This document shows, in pieces, positions 31,388-41,462 of a DNA stretch of 64,000 bases. Origin of the DNA: Prorocentrum cordatum (taxonomy: Eukaryota; Sar; Dinophyceae; Prorocentrales; Prorocentraceae). Position 1 is the first letter of the stretch. Each line of letters starts with the position of its first letter. Under the pieces are notes generated by a model. That model did not search any database and had not been told where the DNA came from. It worked only from the letters and a program-made list of their open reading frames with translations. The DNA is taken from NCBI GenBank assembly GCA_963575745.1, contig CAUYUJ010008546.1, positions 211,469-275,468 of the forward strand, given 5' to 3'. Made by a program: the position numbers and the translations under genes.

Positions 31388-33556
31388 CTAAACCTGGTGA
31401 GGGCCAAGCTTCAGCTTCAGGTGGCCGCCAAGGCGCACGCGCCAGGCCACCGCGACCACGATCCTTCGGTAACGTTGATCCGACATCTGGTGCCAGCAGT
31501 TACGACATGCTACGAGACGCCCCCGAGCGTGGAAACACGCCTTCCTGCGTCCTCTAGCGAAGCGCCACAGATAGCGGCCCGTCGTGGCCGCCCACAAGGC
31601 GCACCACCACCACCAGATGCAGTTGACGAAGGAGACCGACTGCGGAGAGCCACAAGGAACCCTCTTGCCTCTACCGGCTCGGGGGCTCCACGACTACCCG
31701 ACTGGACGAGATTCGATATCCAACGCAGTCTGCAAAATCTCCGTAGTCACGAACCTCATGTCGTTAAAAAGGAACTCCGTAAACTGCACCTGCGCTGGTA
31801 TCATGCGAAGGAACCCAGGATGAGGCTAATCCTAGACAAAGTGGGGCTGGATAACGTTCGACTGAACATGATCAAAGAAGTTTGCGACACCTGTCGGGAA
31901 TGCAGAGCATGGGAACGTCCAGGAAACTCAACACTACCTTCGGTGAGCCTTCCTGGTAACTGGCTCGATGAAGGCGAAATGGATCTCATGTTTTACAAGA
32001 AACGGACCATATTTCACATTATGGATCGTTGTATTCGCCTGGCAGCAGGCCAAGAAATTTCCGACAGAGAACGCGATGCTATCCTTGACGCCTACCACTA
32101 CTGCTGGATTGCCTATCGTGGACCCTTCAAAGTCTTATACTCAGACGGAGAAGGCGCCCTGAACAATGATGCCGCTAAGGCCATGATGGCCAATAAGGGC
32201 ACGGAACTTCGCATCCGAGCGCCTGGCCAACGCGCGACTTCAATTGAATCACGAAACGGCATTCTCAGAGGCGTCTTCCACATGATTGAGGAAGAGCTGA
32301 ATAGACACAACATCCCTGTTGTATTCACTAGAGTATTGGCGGAAGGCATCTTCGTTACCAATGCCTTTACGTTTTACCACGGAGTATCGCCATACCAAGC
32401 ACGCACAGGACGTCAGCCCTCCTTTCTTCCTGACCTCGACACCCTTGACTTTCCCAAGGGGCCCGAGACATCAGGACACGAACGAGAACGTCGTGTGAGG
32501 GAAGTTCGCCTAGAAGCCATAACTCAAGCCACTGCTGCGGCCAAGACAAATCGTGCTCTTAGGGCTAAAACGGCTCCTGATGGTGCCCGCCTTTACTCTG
32601 CAGGGGATTTGGTCGACTACCATCGACCCACTGCCACTGAGGACGATCATGGAGGCTGGAATGGCCCATTCCCGGTGATCCGTAATGTGCCTGAAAGAGG
32701 ACATATTGTTGTCAAGGCAGGATCTCGTGAGGTAATCGTGATGTATCCTGATGCTCGTCACACACTAGACATTGAATGTCTCCTCGCACGGGAACTTGGC
32801 ATGGATAATATGGCCATGCAAACCGTCCTTACATATGTGGCACACCTCGGCGCAGGGAAACCTGCCAAAGTTTTCGGCTATACCCCAGATTACAAGGGAA
32901 ACCTCAATCTTTCAGACGACAGCAAGTTTCACCCGCGCGTACATCTAGCACTACAGTATCTCGTGCAAAACTACTTCCGAGTAGAACATGTAGTAGCAGT
33001 TAGATTGGCCAAAAGTGTGTCAAGCCTACCTGTAGTAAAGTACGCCACCGGGTCTGCGCTGATCCACTATGACAGCGATATCAGCCCAGCTTTCCACTAC
33101 TACGAGTGTGTGGGCACTGGCCTAAACATTTCTCAGATCACTGGTAGCACTCATTCCAGACTTATTCGATGCTTGACTTCACGTGTCCCTTCCTTAGGAT
33201 TTCACGACGACCTGGCTAAATATCAGCACTCAAGCAACACGTCTGGAGAACACGATTCGCTTGGAAACAGGCCTCCTCCAGATACCCCAGGTGCTTCATC
33301 GCCGAGTGAAGGCCGTCTGTCGACAATCTATGAGGAAAATGAGGAACATAATATCGAAGCTATGATTCTGGAAGAGTGGTACGACGAGCTACGTATGGAT
33401 CTTATCCTACGACGACTACCGACGATTATCTCTACTGCGTCCCAACAACCATGCTGCCCGACCAATGTGTTTTGGTTTCAGCATCTGTGGACGAAGAAGA
33501 TATCATATCATCGGACACGCTCGGAGACGAGCCTGAACCACGAAAGTCCTGTCTAG
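31385..33556 (+). CDS. Copia integrase
   Basis: About 724 aa. An HHCC zinc-binding region lies at 31780-31905 (LHLRWYH ... CDTCREC). The catalytic core has D at 31982 (GEMDLMF), D at about 32144 (LYSDGEGAL) and E at about 32246 (SIESRNG), about 34 residues after the second D, the D,D-35-E pattern of retroviral integrases. All three acidic residues are present. A C-terminal GDLVDYHRP and GGWNGPFPV block at about 32605-32680 resembles the GKGY/SH3-like tail. Integrase inserts the cDNA into the host genome. The frame stops at 33554; the RT continues in the -1 frame, with the change near 33380-33420, probably a mutation. Confidence 0.9.
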   Translation, partial: DLNLVRAKLQLQVAAKAHAPGHRDHDPSVTLIRHLVPAVTTCYETPPSVETRLPASSSEAPQIAARRGRPQGAPPPPDAVDEGDRLRRATRNPLASTGSGAPRLPDWTRFDIQRSLQNLRSHEPHVVKKELRKLHLRWYHAKEPRMRLILDKVGLDNVRLNMIKEVCDTCRECRAWERPGNSTLPSVSLPGNWLDEGEMDLMFYKKRTIFHIMDRCIRLAAGQEISDRERDAILDAYHYCWIAYRGPFKVLYSDGEGALNNDAAKAMMANKGTELRIRAPGQRATSIESRNGILRGVFHMIEEELNRHNIPVVFTRVLAEGIFVTNAFTFYHGVSPYQARTGRQPSFLPDLDTLDFPKGPETSGHERERRVREVRLEAITQATAAAKTNRALRAKTAPDGARLYSAGDLVDYHRPTATEDDHGGWNGPFPVIRNVPERGHIVVKAGSREVIVMYPDARHTLDIECLLARELGMDNMAMQTVLTYVAHLGAGKPAKVFGYTPDYKGNLNLSDDSKFHPRVHLALQYLVQNYFRVEHVVAVRLAKSVSSLPVVKYATGSALIHYDSDISPAFHYYECVGTGLNISQITGSTHSRLIRCLTSRVPSLGFHDDLAKYQHSSNTSGEHDSLGNRPPPDTPGASSPSEGRLSTIYEENEEHNIEAMILEEWYDELRMDLILRRLPTIISTASQQPCCPTNVFWFQHLWTKKISYHRTRSETSLNHESPV

Positions 33557-35469
33557 TCTCTCTCTGCTCAACCACACCTGACGAGAGCTACTCTCTTGAC
33601 AGTGATGAATATGGTCCTTACGTTGAGTTATGTTTTACATCAGAAATGTCAAAAGTAGTGTTGGATCAGACTCAACTTGCACAGCTCGACACCGATATGG
33701 TCGCAACGATGAGAGTATATGTATCCTCTGCTGCTAAACGTGCTGTGGTCGTTAAAGAAGATGACCTACTCACCAAAGCCGACATAGCAGCACATCCAAA
33801 GGAGGTTAGTGAAGCTTTGTATACTGAACTCAAAATCTGGATTGACAGCCGATGCTTTGAGATGTATGATTTATCCAAAGCTTCCAACATCATGACATCC
33901 AGGTATGTATACAAGTGGAAGTTTGTAAAGGTGGGTACCGAGAACGTTAAAACCATTCGTCTTAGACTTGTCCTTCGTGGATTTATGGATACTGAGGCTT
34001 TCGACGTGGAAACATGCTCGGGAACCGCCCGAAGGCAGTCCCAACGACTCCTGGCAATTGAGGCGGCATGCCATCCAGAGTGGGTCTTAGCATCCATGGA
34101 TATCGACAAGGCGTTCCTCAAGGGTTTGACCTATGAGGAACTTGCCCATGCCACCGGCGAGGGAACTCGCATGGTCTGCTTCACTCTTCCACCGGGAAGT
34201 GCCCAGGTACTTCGTACATTACCCGGCTTCTCATCCTATGACGAAAGCCGACGCTGCCTCAGGTGCCTCAAACCAGGAACGGGCACAAAGGACGCCCCCA
34301 GATCTCTCAAACTTCGTACGACCACACGAGCTATAGGCCTTACACCGACCAGCTATGATCCTGAATTTGAATTCAGCCAAGATCTGCTAACGGCAAAACA
34401 TGTCGATGGTATTAACATGACAGGCCTAGAGAAAAATATAGACGATTATGTACAGCGTGTCGAAAAGGTGTTTGGCACATGCAAGCTCAACAAACACACA
34501 TATACGAACTGCGCCGTTCGCTACAGTAAGAATGATCAAGGGGATGTGATCATGGATCAGGACGAGTATATTAAACAACTACGTCCTATCACACGCCCAG
34601 AACTTACAGGAGCGGCGGCCGATGCCAAAGCCACGAAACTCATTACCGACATGTTCGTCAGCTTGCGAGGAGCCCTCGCCTATGCCCTTCTTACTCAAAT
34701 CTGGCTCATGGTATACGTGGTCTCTCTCCAGAAAGTCCAAGAGCCCACCAATCTGCAAGTCGGGCGTCTGAATGCTGTGACGCGAAAGCTGATCAGCAGC
34801 CCGAAACGCATCACCTTCCCTCGGATGAAGCCGACGAATGAAGTTGACATCCACAGCGATTCGGGGCATCGGAAGCTCACCGGGGAGGATGATGATGAGA
34901 CCAAGGGCTACGGCATACGCGGGGCTAATGTACTACGGCGAGGAAACTCGCCTCAAGGCAAGTCCGTCGTTCACCTCTGTGACGGACTATGCAAATCACA
35001 CCGACTGCAGATGAGGTCCAGCTATGCTGCGGAGGCACTCACAGCTGCGCATAACCTCGATGAGTGTTACCCTACGCTCATCACTCTCCACGAGCTCAAG
35101 GCAGGAGCTCTGACTCCACGACAACTACGAGATATGCGTGAAGTTGGAGGCCTAGCCATCAAATTATCTCTTACCATAGACGCTGAGTCCGTTTATAAAT
35201 CATTATCAAGTAAGGATCTTAAGATACCGACAGAGCGGACTCTGTTTGGACATATCAGTTGGATACGTGAGCTCATGGATATAGGTATAGTACATAACGT
35301 GCAGTGGTGTGATACTAGGGATATGACCGCAGACGGGCATACAAAGGGAAGCATCGATCGGGAGCTGCTTCTGGAAGTGATGTCAGGCACTCAGTCATTC
35401 AAGCACGACGTGAAGCAGTTTGTTCCCTTTCGGGGTCCCGAGGACAGAAACAAACCCAAGTCTAATTAA
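33376..35469 (+). pseudogene. Copia reverse transcriptase and RNase H, RT active site altered
   Basis: 697 aa in the frame following the integrase. RT motif A is intact: SMDIDKAFLKG, D at 34099. Motif C reads KHVDGINMTG where copia RTs have xxDD; the second Asp codon is GGT at 34408-34410 (one A-to-G from GAT). The RNase H domain has all four acidic residues: HSDSGH (about 34858), AAEAL (about 35030), TIDAES (about 35180) and CDTRDMTADGHTKG (about 35320). The frame ends at TAA 35467 with a C-terminal VKQFVPFRGPEDR tail. The rest of the domain is well preserved, so loss of the motif C Asp is probably recent. Confidence 0.85.
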
Positions 35470-35859
35470 TTTTAGTCTGTCCTTGTTGCCCCCCCCCGCG
35501 GTCCAATTTGCCAGCATGGGCGCCTACTACAGAGGCGCCCTTCTAGTTGCTCGGAAACGAGCCTGACATTTCACGCCTGGCAACGAGACGGCTTTATATG
35601 ACTCAGGCTCTTTGCCTTAATACTTATGTGCTCGGTGAGGTATGGCCCGTTTGGCTTACCTCTAACTGAGCCGATAGCCCTTCATCGTTCGAAGGGGCTA
35701 TTTTGTATTTGCGTGAAATGCCTTGCGAGGAAACTCGCCTTACAGTCTGGTGTTAGGCCAGACTGTACACACTGTTTTCTTTCTTGCAAACAGTTGTGCG
35801 CGCGGCCTTTGTAGAGCCTAACGGCTGCGCGGCTATGCTCTCCGTCTCCTCCCCTCCCG
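35470..35859 (+). other. 3' untranslated region with a chain of stem-loops
   Basis: After the pol stop there are five stem-loops in 250 nt: GGGCGCCT/AGGCGCCC with a 7-nt loop (35518-35540), a GNRA hairpin (35549-35562), a 9-bp stem ATAGCCCTT/AAGGGGCTAT with one wobble (35674-35701), a GNRA hairpin (35725-35738), and a 10-bp stem TACAGTCTGG/CCAGACTGTA with a 7-nt loop (35741-35767). The last 20 nt before the 3' LTR are pyrimidine-rich, not a polypurine tract. Confidence 0.8.
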
Positions 35860-36129
35860 ACTTTAAGGGTAGCTCTTTGGGAGATGTTATAGTATCGGGA
35901 GCATAGCTCGCGCGCCGTTGCCTTTGGCTCAAGGCACGCGCGCCCTATTTGCCCGGACACTTACCTTAGTGTTCGCTATGTGCTGGAAAGATCATTACAT
36001 CGATCTTATCCTATCCGACCCATCCACTCCCCATATCGTATTCCTTCGACATGGAATTGGATACAATGTGAGCTCATCCGCCTCCCATGGAGACGGATGC
36101 TATTTGACCTACCAGGCTCACTTTCGACT
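35860..36129 (+). repeat. 3' long terminal repeat
   Basis: 270 bp, 96.7% identical to the 5' LTR. It is followed by GCATG at 36130-36134 (target duplication) and then by the 12-bp minisatellite. Confidence 0.95.
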
Positions 36130-36134
36130 GCATG
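36130..36134. repeat. Target-site duplication, right copy (GCATG)
   Basis: Identical to 20064-20068. The flanking 12-bp array is continuous if the element and one GCATG are removed. Confidence 0.75.
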
Positions 36135-36268
36135 CTCCCTGGCGTGTCCCCTGGCGCGTCTCCCGGCGCGCCCCTCGGCACGTCCCGCAGCGCATCCCCT
36201 GGCACATCACCTGCGCGTTTCCCTGCACATCAAATGACGCGCCCCTCGCACGTCCTGCGGCACGCCCA
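36135..36268. repeat. 12-bp minisatellite, right side of the copia insertion
   Basis: Units such as CCCTGGCGTGTC, CCCTGGCGCGTC and CCCTGGCACATC continue the array interrupted at 20064. Confidence 0.88.
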
Positions 36269-36368
36269 TGCGCCCCCTGTCGGGACGCTTCTCTTCGGCA
36301 CTGAATCGGATCTTGAGCGTGAGCTGGTTGGGCGCCCGTCACGTTTCGACTACAAGCAGCTCTTGGCG
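36269..36368. other. Spacer before the tyrosine-recombinase element
   Basis: About 100 bp between the minisatellite and the A1 repeat; no feature seen. Confidence 0.5.
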
Positions 36369-36447
36369 ATTATAATGCCCCACACGAGTTTGCACATGCA
36401 CCCCGTCTGATGGCCGTCCACCGTCTGTGGCAATCACTGCTCAAGCC
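36369..36447 (+). repeat. Split direct repeat A1
   Basis: 79 bp matching 42392-42470 without gaps at 72 of 79 positions, including an identical ACCCCGTCTGATGGCCGTCC core. Confidence 0.9.
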
Positions 36448-36616
36448 ATCTTGCCCGCGGGCCCTGACCCTGGAGAGGCTGTGCATGGTGGCTTGACAGC
36501 TGGCACAAGCGACCATCCTCGGGGCCGCCAATCTCGGCGGAGCCTGGCTGGGTCGCTGCCCAGCGTGCCCGCCGCCAGCGTCCTGCCCGCCGCAGCCCGC
36601 CTGCCCGTCGCCGACG

Positions 36617-36865
36617 TTGATCTGCCCGCAGGTGTCGCTAACCTGCCCGTCGCCGCAGCCGGTGAGCTGCCCGCAGGTGGCCTGCACGGCGCCGGCATGC
36701 CCGCATTCCGAGGCGACCGTGTGCAACGAGGCGCCTCCTTGCCCCTCGCAGGCCTGCGAGAGCGCGGGCGAGGCATCCTCCTGGACAGTCTGCGTGCCGC
36801 TCTGGTTGGTAGTGGTGCTGGTGGCCGCCTGCTGGAGCTGTGGGTCCGCCTGCTCACTGTGCTGA
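36617..36865 (+). CDS. Cys-Pro-rich ORF with one membrane segment
   Basis: 82 aa, rich in CP and CPS motifs (CPQV, CPSPQP, CPHS, CPSQ), ending with a hydrophobic segment VPLWLVVVLVAACW and a Cys-rich tail. The upstream continuation of the frame is also CP-rich. Small ORFs of this composition occur in dinoflagellate recombinase retroelements by my recollection. Function unknown; a membrane anchor is a guess. It lies right after A1, where the first ORF is expected. Confidence 0.45.
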   Translation: MICPQVSLTCPSPQPVSCPQVACTAPACPHSEATVCNEAPPCPSQACESAGEASSWTVCVPLWLVVVLVAACWSCGSACSLC

Positions 36866-37572
36866 CGTGTGCGCGCCGTGTTCCTCATGCTGGCCGCGGT
36901 GTCATTGTCCGACACGGTGCCGGGCGTCGTGATATCAGTCGGGTGCGCGGGGGGCGCGCTCTGGCATGAACGCGCGTTGCGTTGGCCGCTTCCCGCCCAG
37001 TCGTCTGGCGCCGCCGACTGGATCGTGGTGACGCCTGATGGAGACCAGTACATCGAGAGTGTGCAAGGCTGTCTCCCCGACGACAGTCCGATCGAGTGGC
37101 TTCGCCCTGCTGTGGATGGCCGCCTTTCCCATGGGTTTTCGGGCCCTGTCTGCGCGTTTCTCTAGGGCGAGATCTCCGACGACCATCTCGTGAAGTGGAT
37201 TTCGCGAGCGGCCACGCAGGCCGTGAAGGTCGCCGAGGCCGACGGTGGGTTTGCTGCCGACTGCGCCATCGTGAGCTGCCGTGGAGGACGTCGAGTCCCT
37301 GCAGAGGCCTTGGTGGGCGCGGCGCTCGTGCAGCCCAGCGCCCGCATGGTCGCCGCACGGGCGCCGCCTGGAGGCTCCGACGGGACGCTCGTGGGCGGCG
37401 CTAAGACTTCCTTCTTCGGCGTCTGGAGGGTCGGAGGCCAACGACATCCTGGGGCTCGACCCGGGGCTCGAGGTGCGACCTGTGGCCGCGTTTGCGGGGG
37501 TCGAGGGCGTCTGCGCACCGAACGGCAAGGACGCGGCACTCGTGGAGTTCAGCGACGAGGAACCATTGGATG

Positions 37573-38160
37573 GCCCCTCGTGATCGCGCTGCCGCCGCTA
37601 AGGCGCAGCCCGACGCCCGCGCACTCTCGGTCAAAGTGGGCCCAGGCGGGGGCGTGCGTGACTGGAAGGACGTCGTCAACAGCTGCGTGCAAGAGGAGTT
37701 CGACACCTTCTCCGCGAGCGGACCGAGAAGCATTTCATTCCTCCGAAGGAGACATACCCCGCTGGACCATCACCTTACGTTTTGCAGCACGTGCTCGTTG
37801 AAGCCCGAGCAGCGGGGCGTCGCCGAGCACGAGGCCCTGTTCCGCATCATTGAGTTGGCGGGGCAATGCGACCAGCTCGACATAAGCAGCCTGGCGCGCA
37901 TGGAAGCGGCGGCCAAGCGAGTCCAAACGATCGAGTGGGCGCACCGCGACAAGATCAGGGAGACGGACGCCGGGTCCAGCACTCGGCTCTCGATCGATGA
38001 GGCGACCGCCTTCTCTGGACTTAGCCGCGCGGGCGATCTGCTGATGGCGGCGCCTTCGTTGCTGGAGCACGTGAAGTTGCAGGCGGAGAAGGGCGCTGCC
38101 ATCGTGAGGAACATCAGGAAGGCGAAGAAGAAATGGGAGCTTCGCCAGAAGCAGAGAGAT
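37573..38160 (+). CDS. Gag-like ORF of the tyrosine-recombinase element
   Basis: Part of an open frame 37492-38697. Recognisable blocks are RDWKDVVNSCVQEEFDTF, PLDHHLTF, AEHEALFRIIELAGQCDQLDISSLARMEAAAKRVQTIEW, LLEHVKLQAEKGA and a Lys/Arg-rich tail. These match the structural ORF of dinoflagellate RT-recombinase elements by my recollection. No zinc knuckle is visible. Upstream blocks around 37020-37160 (WIVVTPDGDQYIE) and 37160-37590 probably belong to the same protein in other frames. Sequence after 38170 is GC-rich and shows no motif until RT starts. Confidence 0.55.
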
Positions 38161-38853
38161 AAGCCGGGGCGAGAGGCGAGAGGCCCGGGGGGGAGGGGCT
38201 CACGGCAAGCCGGCCCCTCTGCCCCAAATGTCCCCCAGTGCTTGCCACTCGCCTTTCCGGGGGAAGCCCTAATTCAAGCTTCTCCTGGCCTCGAGGCCCC
38301 TGAGGGTTGGAAGTCGCAAGATCGACTACCGCGCCTTGGAGGGCCTCGCCAGCGAGATGTTCTTCCTGTCCCTTGCCTTCCTGGAGGAGACGCCGCGCCT
38401 CGATCTGATGCGGCCGCGTCTCTGCGTCGCCGAGTTCGGCGGCGAGTTTGGCGACAGGCCTGTCCGATCTTGCGATCTCTGCACTCAACTCGTTGGCTGG
38501 CGGCGAGCAGGGGTCGTCTGCTCGCATATCCAGTCGTGGCGGGGCCCCGCAGGCGGCTCTGCGGCGCCGCGCAAATGCCGCCGCCGCGGCGATGGGCCGC
38601 CCCCCCGGCCCCGCGCCCTCGGGGGCCCTGCAGGAGCTCCGAGGGCGCGCGGCGTGCGAAGGCACGCAGTCCACCGTTGTGCAGCGCGACGAGCTGAAGG
38701 CCCGCCTGCCTGTTGCTGGCAACGGCCGGTGGAGACATCGAAGTCGACGGGTTCACGTGCTCATCTTCTCAAACAAGAAGCAGCCCGCCTCGATCTCCAA
38801 AGCGCCCCACGCGAGACGCGCGTGGGCGAGGTGCTGGGCGGCTCTCCGCATGA

Positions 38854-39645
38854 ATGCCGGCGGCTAATCAAGAGACTGGAGAGGGCCTCGATGATCGACT
38901 ACACGCTCGAGCCGCCGGAGTTTTGCTCGCTGTTCTTTGTCAGGGAGAAGCATGGCGGCAACGTTTAGTTATCGACTGCCGACGGTCGAACTGCCGGTTC
39001 TCTCCCCTCGACCCCGTCGAGCTCAGCGCGGGGGCCGCGCCCGGCAACGTGGAGGCGCCAGCGGGAGCTACCTTGCACGTGGGCCACGTAGGTACCAAGG
39101 GCGCCCTCTACAATTTCGAGTTGCCTCTGAAGCCGCGGAGCTACATTGCTCTTCCAGCCGCGCCACCTTGGATTATTGAGGTCGCCGAAGTAGACGGCGC
39201 GAGAGTGAGTCTGGTCACGCCTGTGCACCCCCGGCTTCGCGCGTTGCCTACGGGGTGGTCGCATGCCCGATGGTTCTGTCGGACTTTGCATCGACGTGCC
39301 ATCCAGGACATTCCTGGCCTCGACAAGGCCTCGTACCTTCGCGATCGGGGGGGCCCGCCTGCGACCACCCCCGTGTGCCATGCAGTGTATGTGGATAACT
39401 TTCTTGCGCTTGGCACGCGCCGCTCGACGGTCGGACGGCCTGCGCGACAGGCCGATGAAGCGCTTCGCTCTAGAGGCCCACCACCGCGTGAAGTTGCAAC
39501 GTGCTCTCAGGAGGAGGTGCTTGGATGGGAGATCAATGGTCCGAAGGGCCACCTCGGCCCGACGGCGCCTGGCGGATTCGGTTGGCGATGGGCGGTTTGT
39601 TCGAACGCAAGCAGGTGTCTGCGCGTGGTGATGAGAATATTGTGA
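38854..39645 (+). pseudogene. Reverse transcriptase of the tyrosine-recombinase element
   Basis: RT begins in the frame of 38336-38968 (LIKRLERASMIDYTL ... SLFFVREKHGGN) and continues after a frame change near 38960 with RLVIDCRRSNCRF. Motif A reads VGTKGALYNFELP; DIRS-type RTs have D-x-K-D/N-A-F-Y here, so both Asp positions are Gly (39091 and 39100). Motif C is YVDN (CHAVYVDNFLAL), followed by EEVLGWEI, typical of the family. The frame stops at 39645. A Ser/Arg-rich, frame-shifting region follows until the recombinase. Confidence 0.75.
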
Positions 39646-40689
39646 GTCACTGCTCGCTCCTCGCTCTCCGTCTACACCTTCATCTCCAGACGTCGTGATC
39701 GCGGGGTCGCGGCTCTTTGGGATTCTGTCCGCTGGGGGCTGGAGGCCTTCAGGAGCATCGCACCTTTAATCCGTCGTGAGTCTAGAGCGTCGTGGAGCTC
39801 AAAGGTGGTCGCTTCCGATGCGTCGTTCCGGGGCCGCGGCCTCGTCGCTCGCCAACTACCTCGCGAAACCGTTTAGCAACTAGGGCGCGTGAGTGAGCGT
39901 TGGAGATTCTCGGGCGGGGCCCAGACCATGTCTCGCGAAGGTGTAATTGGTCGTCAGGGGGGACTCTGAGGACGCGGACTGGGTGGGAAAGGTGGAGGGG
40001 GGCACGCGGGAGAGGGGGGGGCGCGCGCTCGGACCCTTCGCCCATCTTCAAGGGGCGTGAATGGGCGGTGATCATAGGCAAGAAGTGGTGCATGTCGATA
40101 GACAACATAGTTCATGGCGAGGGTCGGGGTCTTTTTGCTGCAGTAAAACACATGTCGATCCATGAAGAATTTCGAGACACGGCGTCTTCTTATGCGTGTT
40201 CTGGCTCTGTGCAAAGGACGGTCGTCGGCCGTCGGGGTGCGCGCCGCCCTTCGGAGCGCGGCCGCGCGTGGCCTTGCCGCGGGCGCGGTCTACGCCAGCC
40301 GCTGGCCCCCCAGCGAGTGGAACCACGCCGACGGCCCCTCGCGAGGCCTGCGCCGCGCTGGTTACGGAGGCGGCGACGCTGGCGCCCTGGACCCCCCTGG
40401 GTCAGGCGGCCGCGACGCGCCTTCCCCGCCGGCGGCTGCCCCTGGAGGCAGCTGCGCTCTGCGGGGAGGCGCCCACGCTGGCTCGCCGCCGGCGCCAGCC
40501 GCGCTCGCCGAGCCCGCCCGCTGGGCCCGCCCGCCTGCCGACCGCGACTCAGCCGAGTTCGCGCAGGCGGAGGCCCACCCTTGGAGTGGCGGGCGAGAGC
40601 CGCCGACGGCTCATGGCGGCCCAGTCGGGCGCCCTTGGCTGCAGGCGTGGAGCGAGAGCGGTGCTTGCAGGACCGCTCTGTGCGCGCGG

Positions 40690-41430
40690 CTGCGGTTCGG
40701 CGACGGTGCTCAAAGTTCCACGAGGAGCTGGACCAGTGGCTGGCGCCCAACGGCCCCCCTGCCAGGCCGCGCCCGAGCTGCCCCCTGGACGTTGGGATGC
40801 TGGACCTCCTCGACCGCAGCGTGAGCGAGTGGGCGAGAGAGCAGTACCTGGAGGGGTTTGACCACTGGCGCGGGGCACCTGATGGCGGCCTTGGCCCGGG
40901 TGGACCCACGTCTAGGCAAGGGGGGGCCATCGCATGCTCCGTCAGGCGCCCCAAGCCTTGAAGGGGCGTCGCCTCCTAACGCCTGCAGCCAGTCGCCTGC
41001 CGCTCCCAGCCAAGGTGATGTTCGCCCTCGCGATGGAGCTGCTGGTAGCCAACCGCTGGGACATGGCCATGTGCGCGATGCACTCGCTTGTGTTCCTCAT
41101 GCGGCCTGGCGTCTGGAGGGCGGTTCGCTTCGCGCACCTGGCGCCTCCCTCCGCAGGGGGCAGCCGCGGACTGGCGCGCTGGGGCCTTGGCATTCGACCG
41201 CGGCTGCAGCAGCCCCCGCCGCCGCGCATCCGGAGGCGCTCGTGCGCGAGCCGCGGCTTCGCCGAGCAGCGGCGGGGGCGAAGCGCCGAGGCCGCTGGCG
41301 GACGGGCGCCAGCGACGGGAGGTGCGATAAGGGCGGGCGTCTGGGCAGCGAATTCGCCAAGCTGCCGCTGCGCCTCCAGACCCTGTCGCGGTGGTGCCTC
41401 AGGTGCCTTCCCGTGGCGCTCTGCGGATCG
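40690..41430 (+). pseudogene. Tyrosine recombinase-like region
   Basis: Spread over three frames. The N-terminal SAM-like part at 40710-40865 contains LDQWLAP and SVSEWAREQYLEGF. The next block at 40934-41100 has LKGRRLLTP, RLPLPAKVMFALAMEL and AMHSLVFLMRPG, where R of RPG would be the first catalytic Arg. A later block at about 41280-41370 reads KRRGRWRTGASDGRCDKGGRL; related recombinases have a Tyr at the Cys position (codon TGC, 41323), one A-to-G away from TAC. It would catalyse integration of the circular cDNA. The nucleophile appears lost. Confidence 0.55.
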
Positions 41431-41462
41431 CTGCAGCCAGGCGGGTCCCGCGGCTTGAGGCC

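Larger units (their letters stand above)
20648..35738 (+). repeat. Dispersed 14-nt GNRA-tetraloop hairpin family, 33+ copies
   Basis: Form: GCNNG, a loop of four, then CNNGC with complementary variable bases. Start positions: 20648, 21428, 21977, 22451, 22931, 23016, 23212, 23911, 24487, 24568, 25711, 25972, 26275, 26477, 26885, 27377, 27458, 27947, 27980, 28515, 28604, 29048, 29664, 29932, 31017, 31527, 32852, 33259, 33519, 34157, 34938, 35549, 35725. Imperfect copies are at 20555 and 26020. Loops: GAAA mostly, also GCAA, GGAA, GTAA and GAGA (all GNRA), with AAAA at 26275 and GAAG at 29932. Variable stem dinucleotides include GC, CT, GG, TC, AG, GA, TG, AC, GT and TT, each with paired changes on the other arm. 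Most encode GNxP, but 26477, 28515, 29048, 31527, 32852 and 34157 are read in other frames, and 35549 and 35725 are noncoding. Confidence 0.93.
20069..36129 (+). mobile_element. Giant Ty1/copia-type LTR retrotransposon (16.06 kb)
   Basis: Seen directly: two 270-bp LTRs with nine differences (3.3%), a tRNA-like primer-binding site right after the 5' LTR, a 5-bp target duplication, and a gene order with integrase before RT-RNase H, which defines Ty1/copia. Typical copia elements are about 5 kb; this one is three times longer. Extra coding includes a Tpt1/KptA-like domain, RING-H2, retropepsin and a methyltransferase-like domain. It carries at least 33 GNRA-loop hairpins. It is less GC-rich than its surroundings. 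Gag and pol are broken by in-frame stops and at least two non-programmed frame changes, so this copy is probably not autonomous. The low LTR divergence suggests a fairly recent insertion. Confidence 0.95.
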
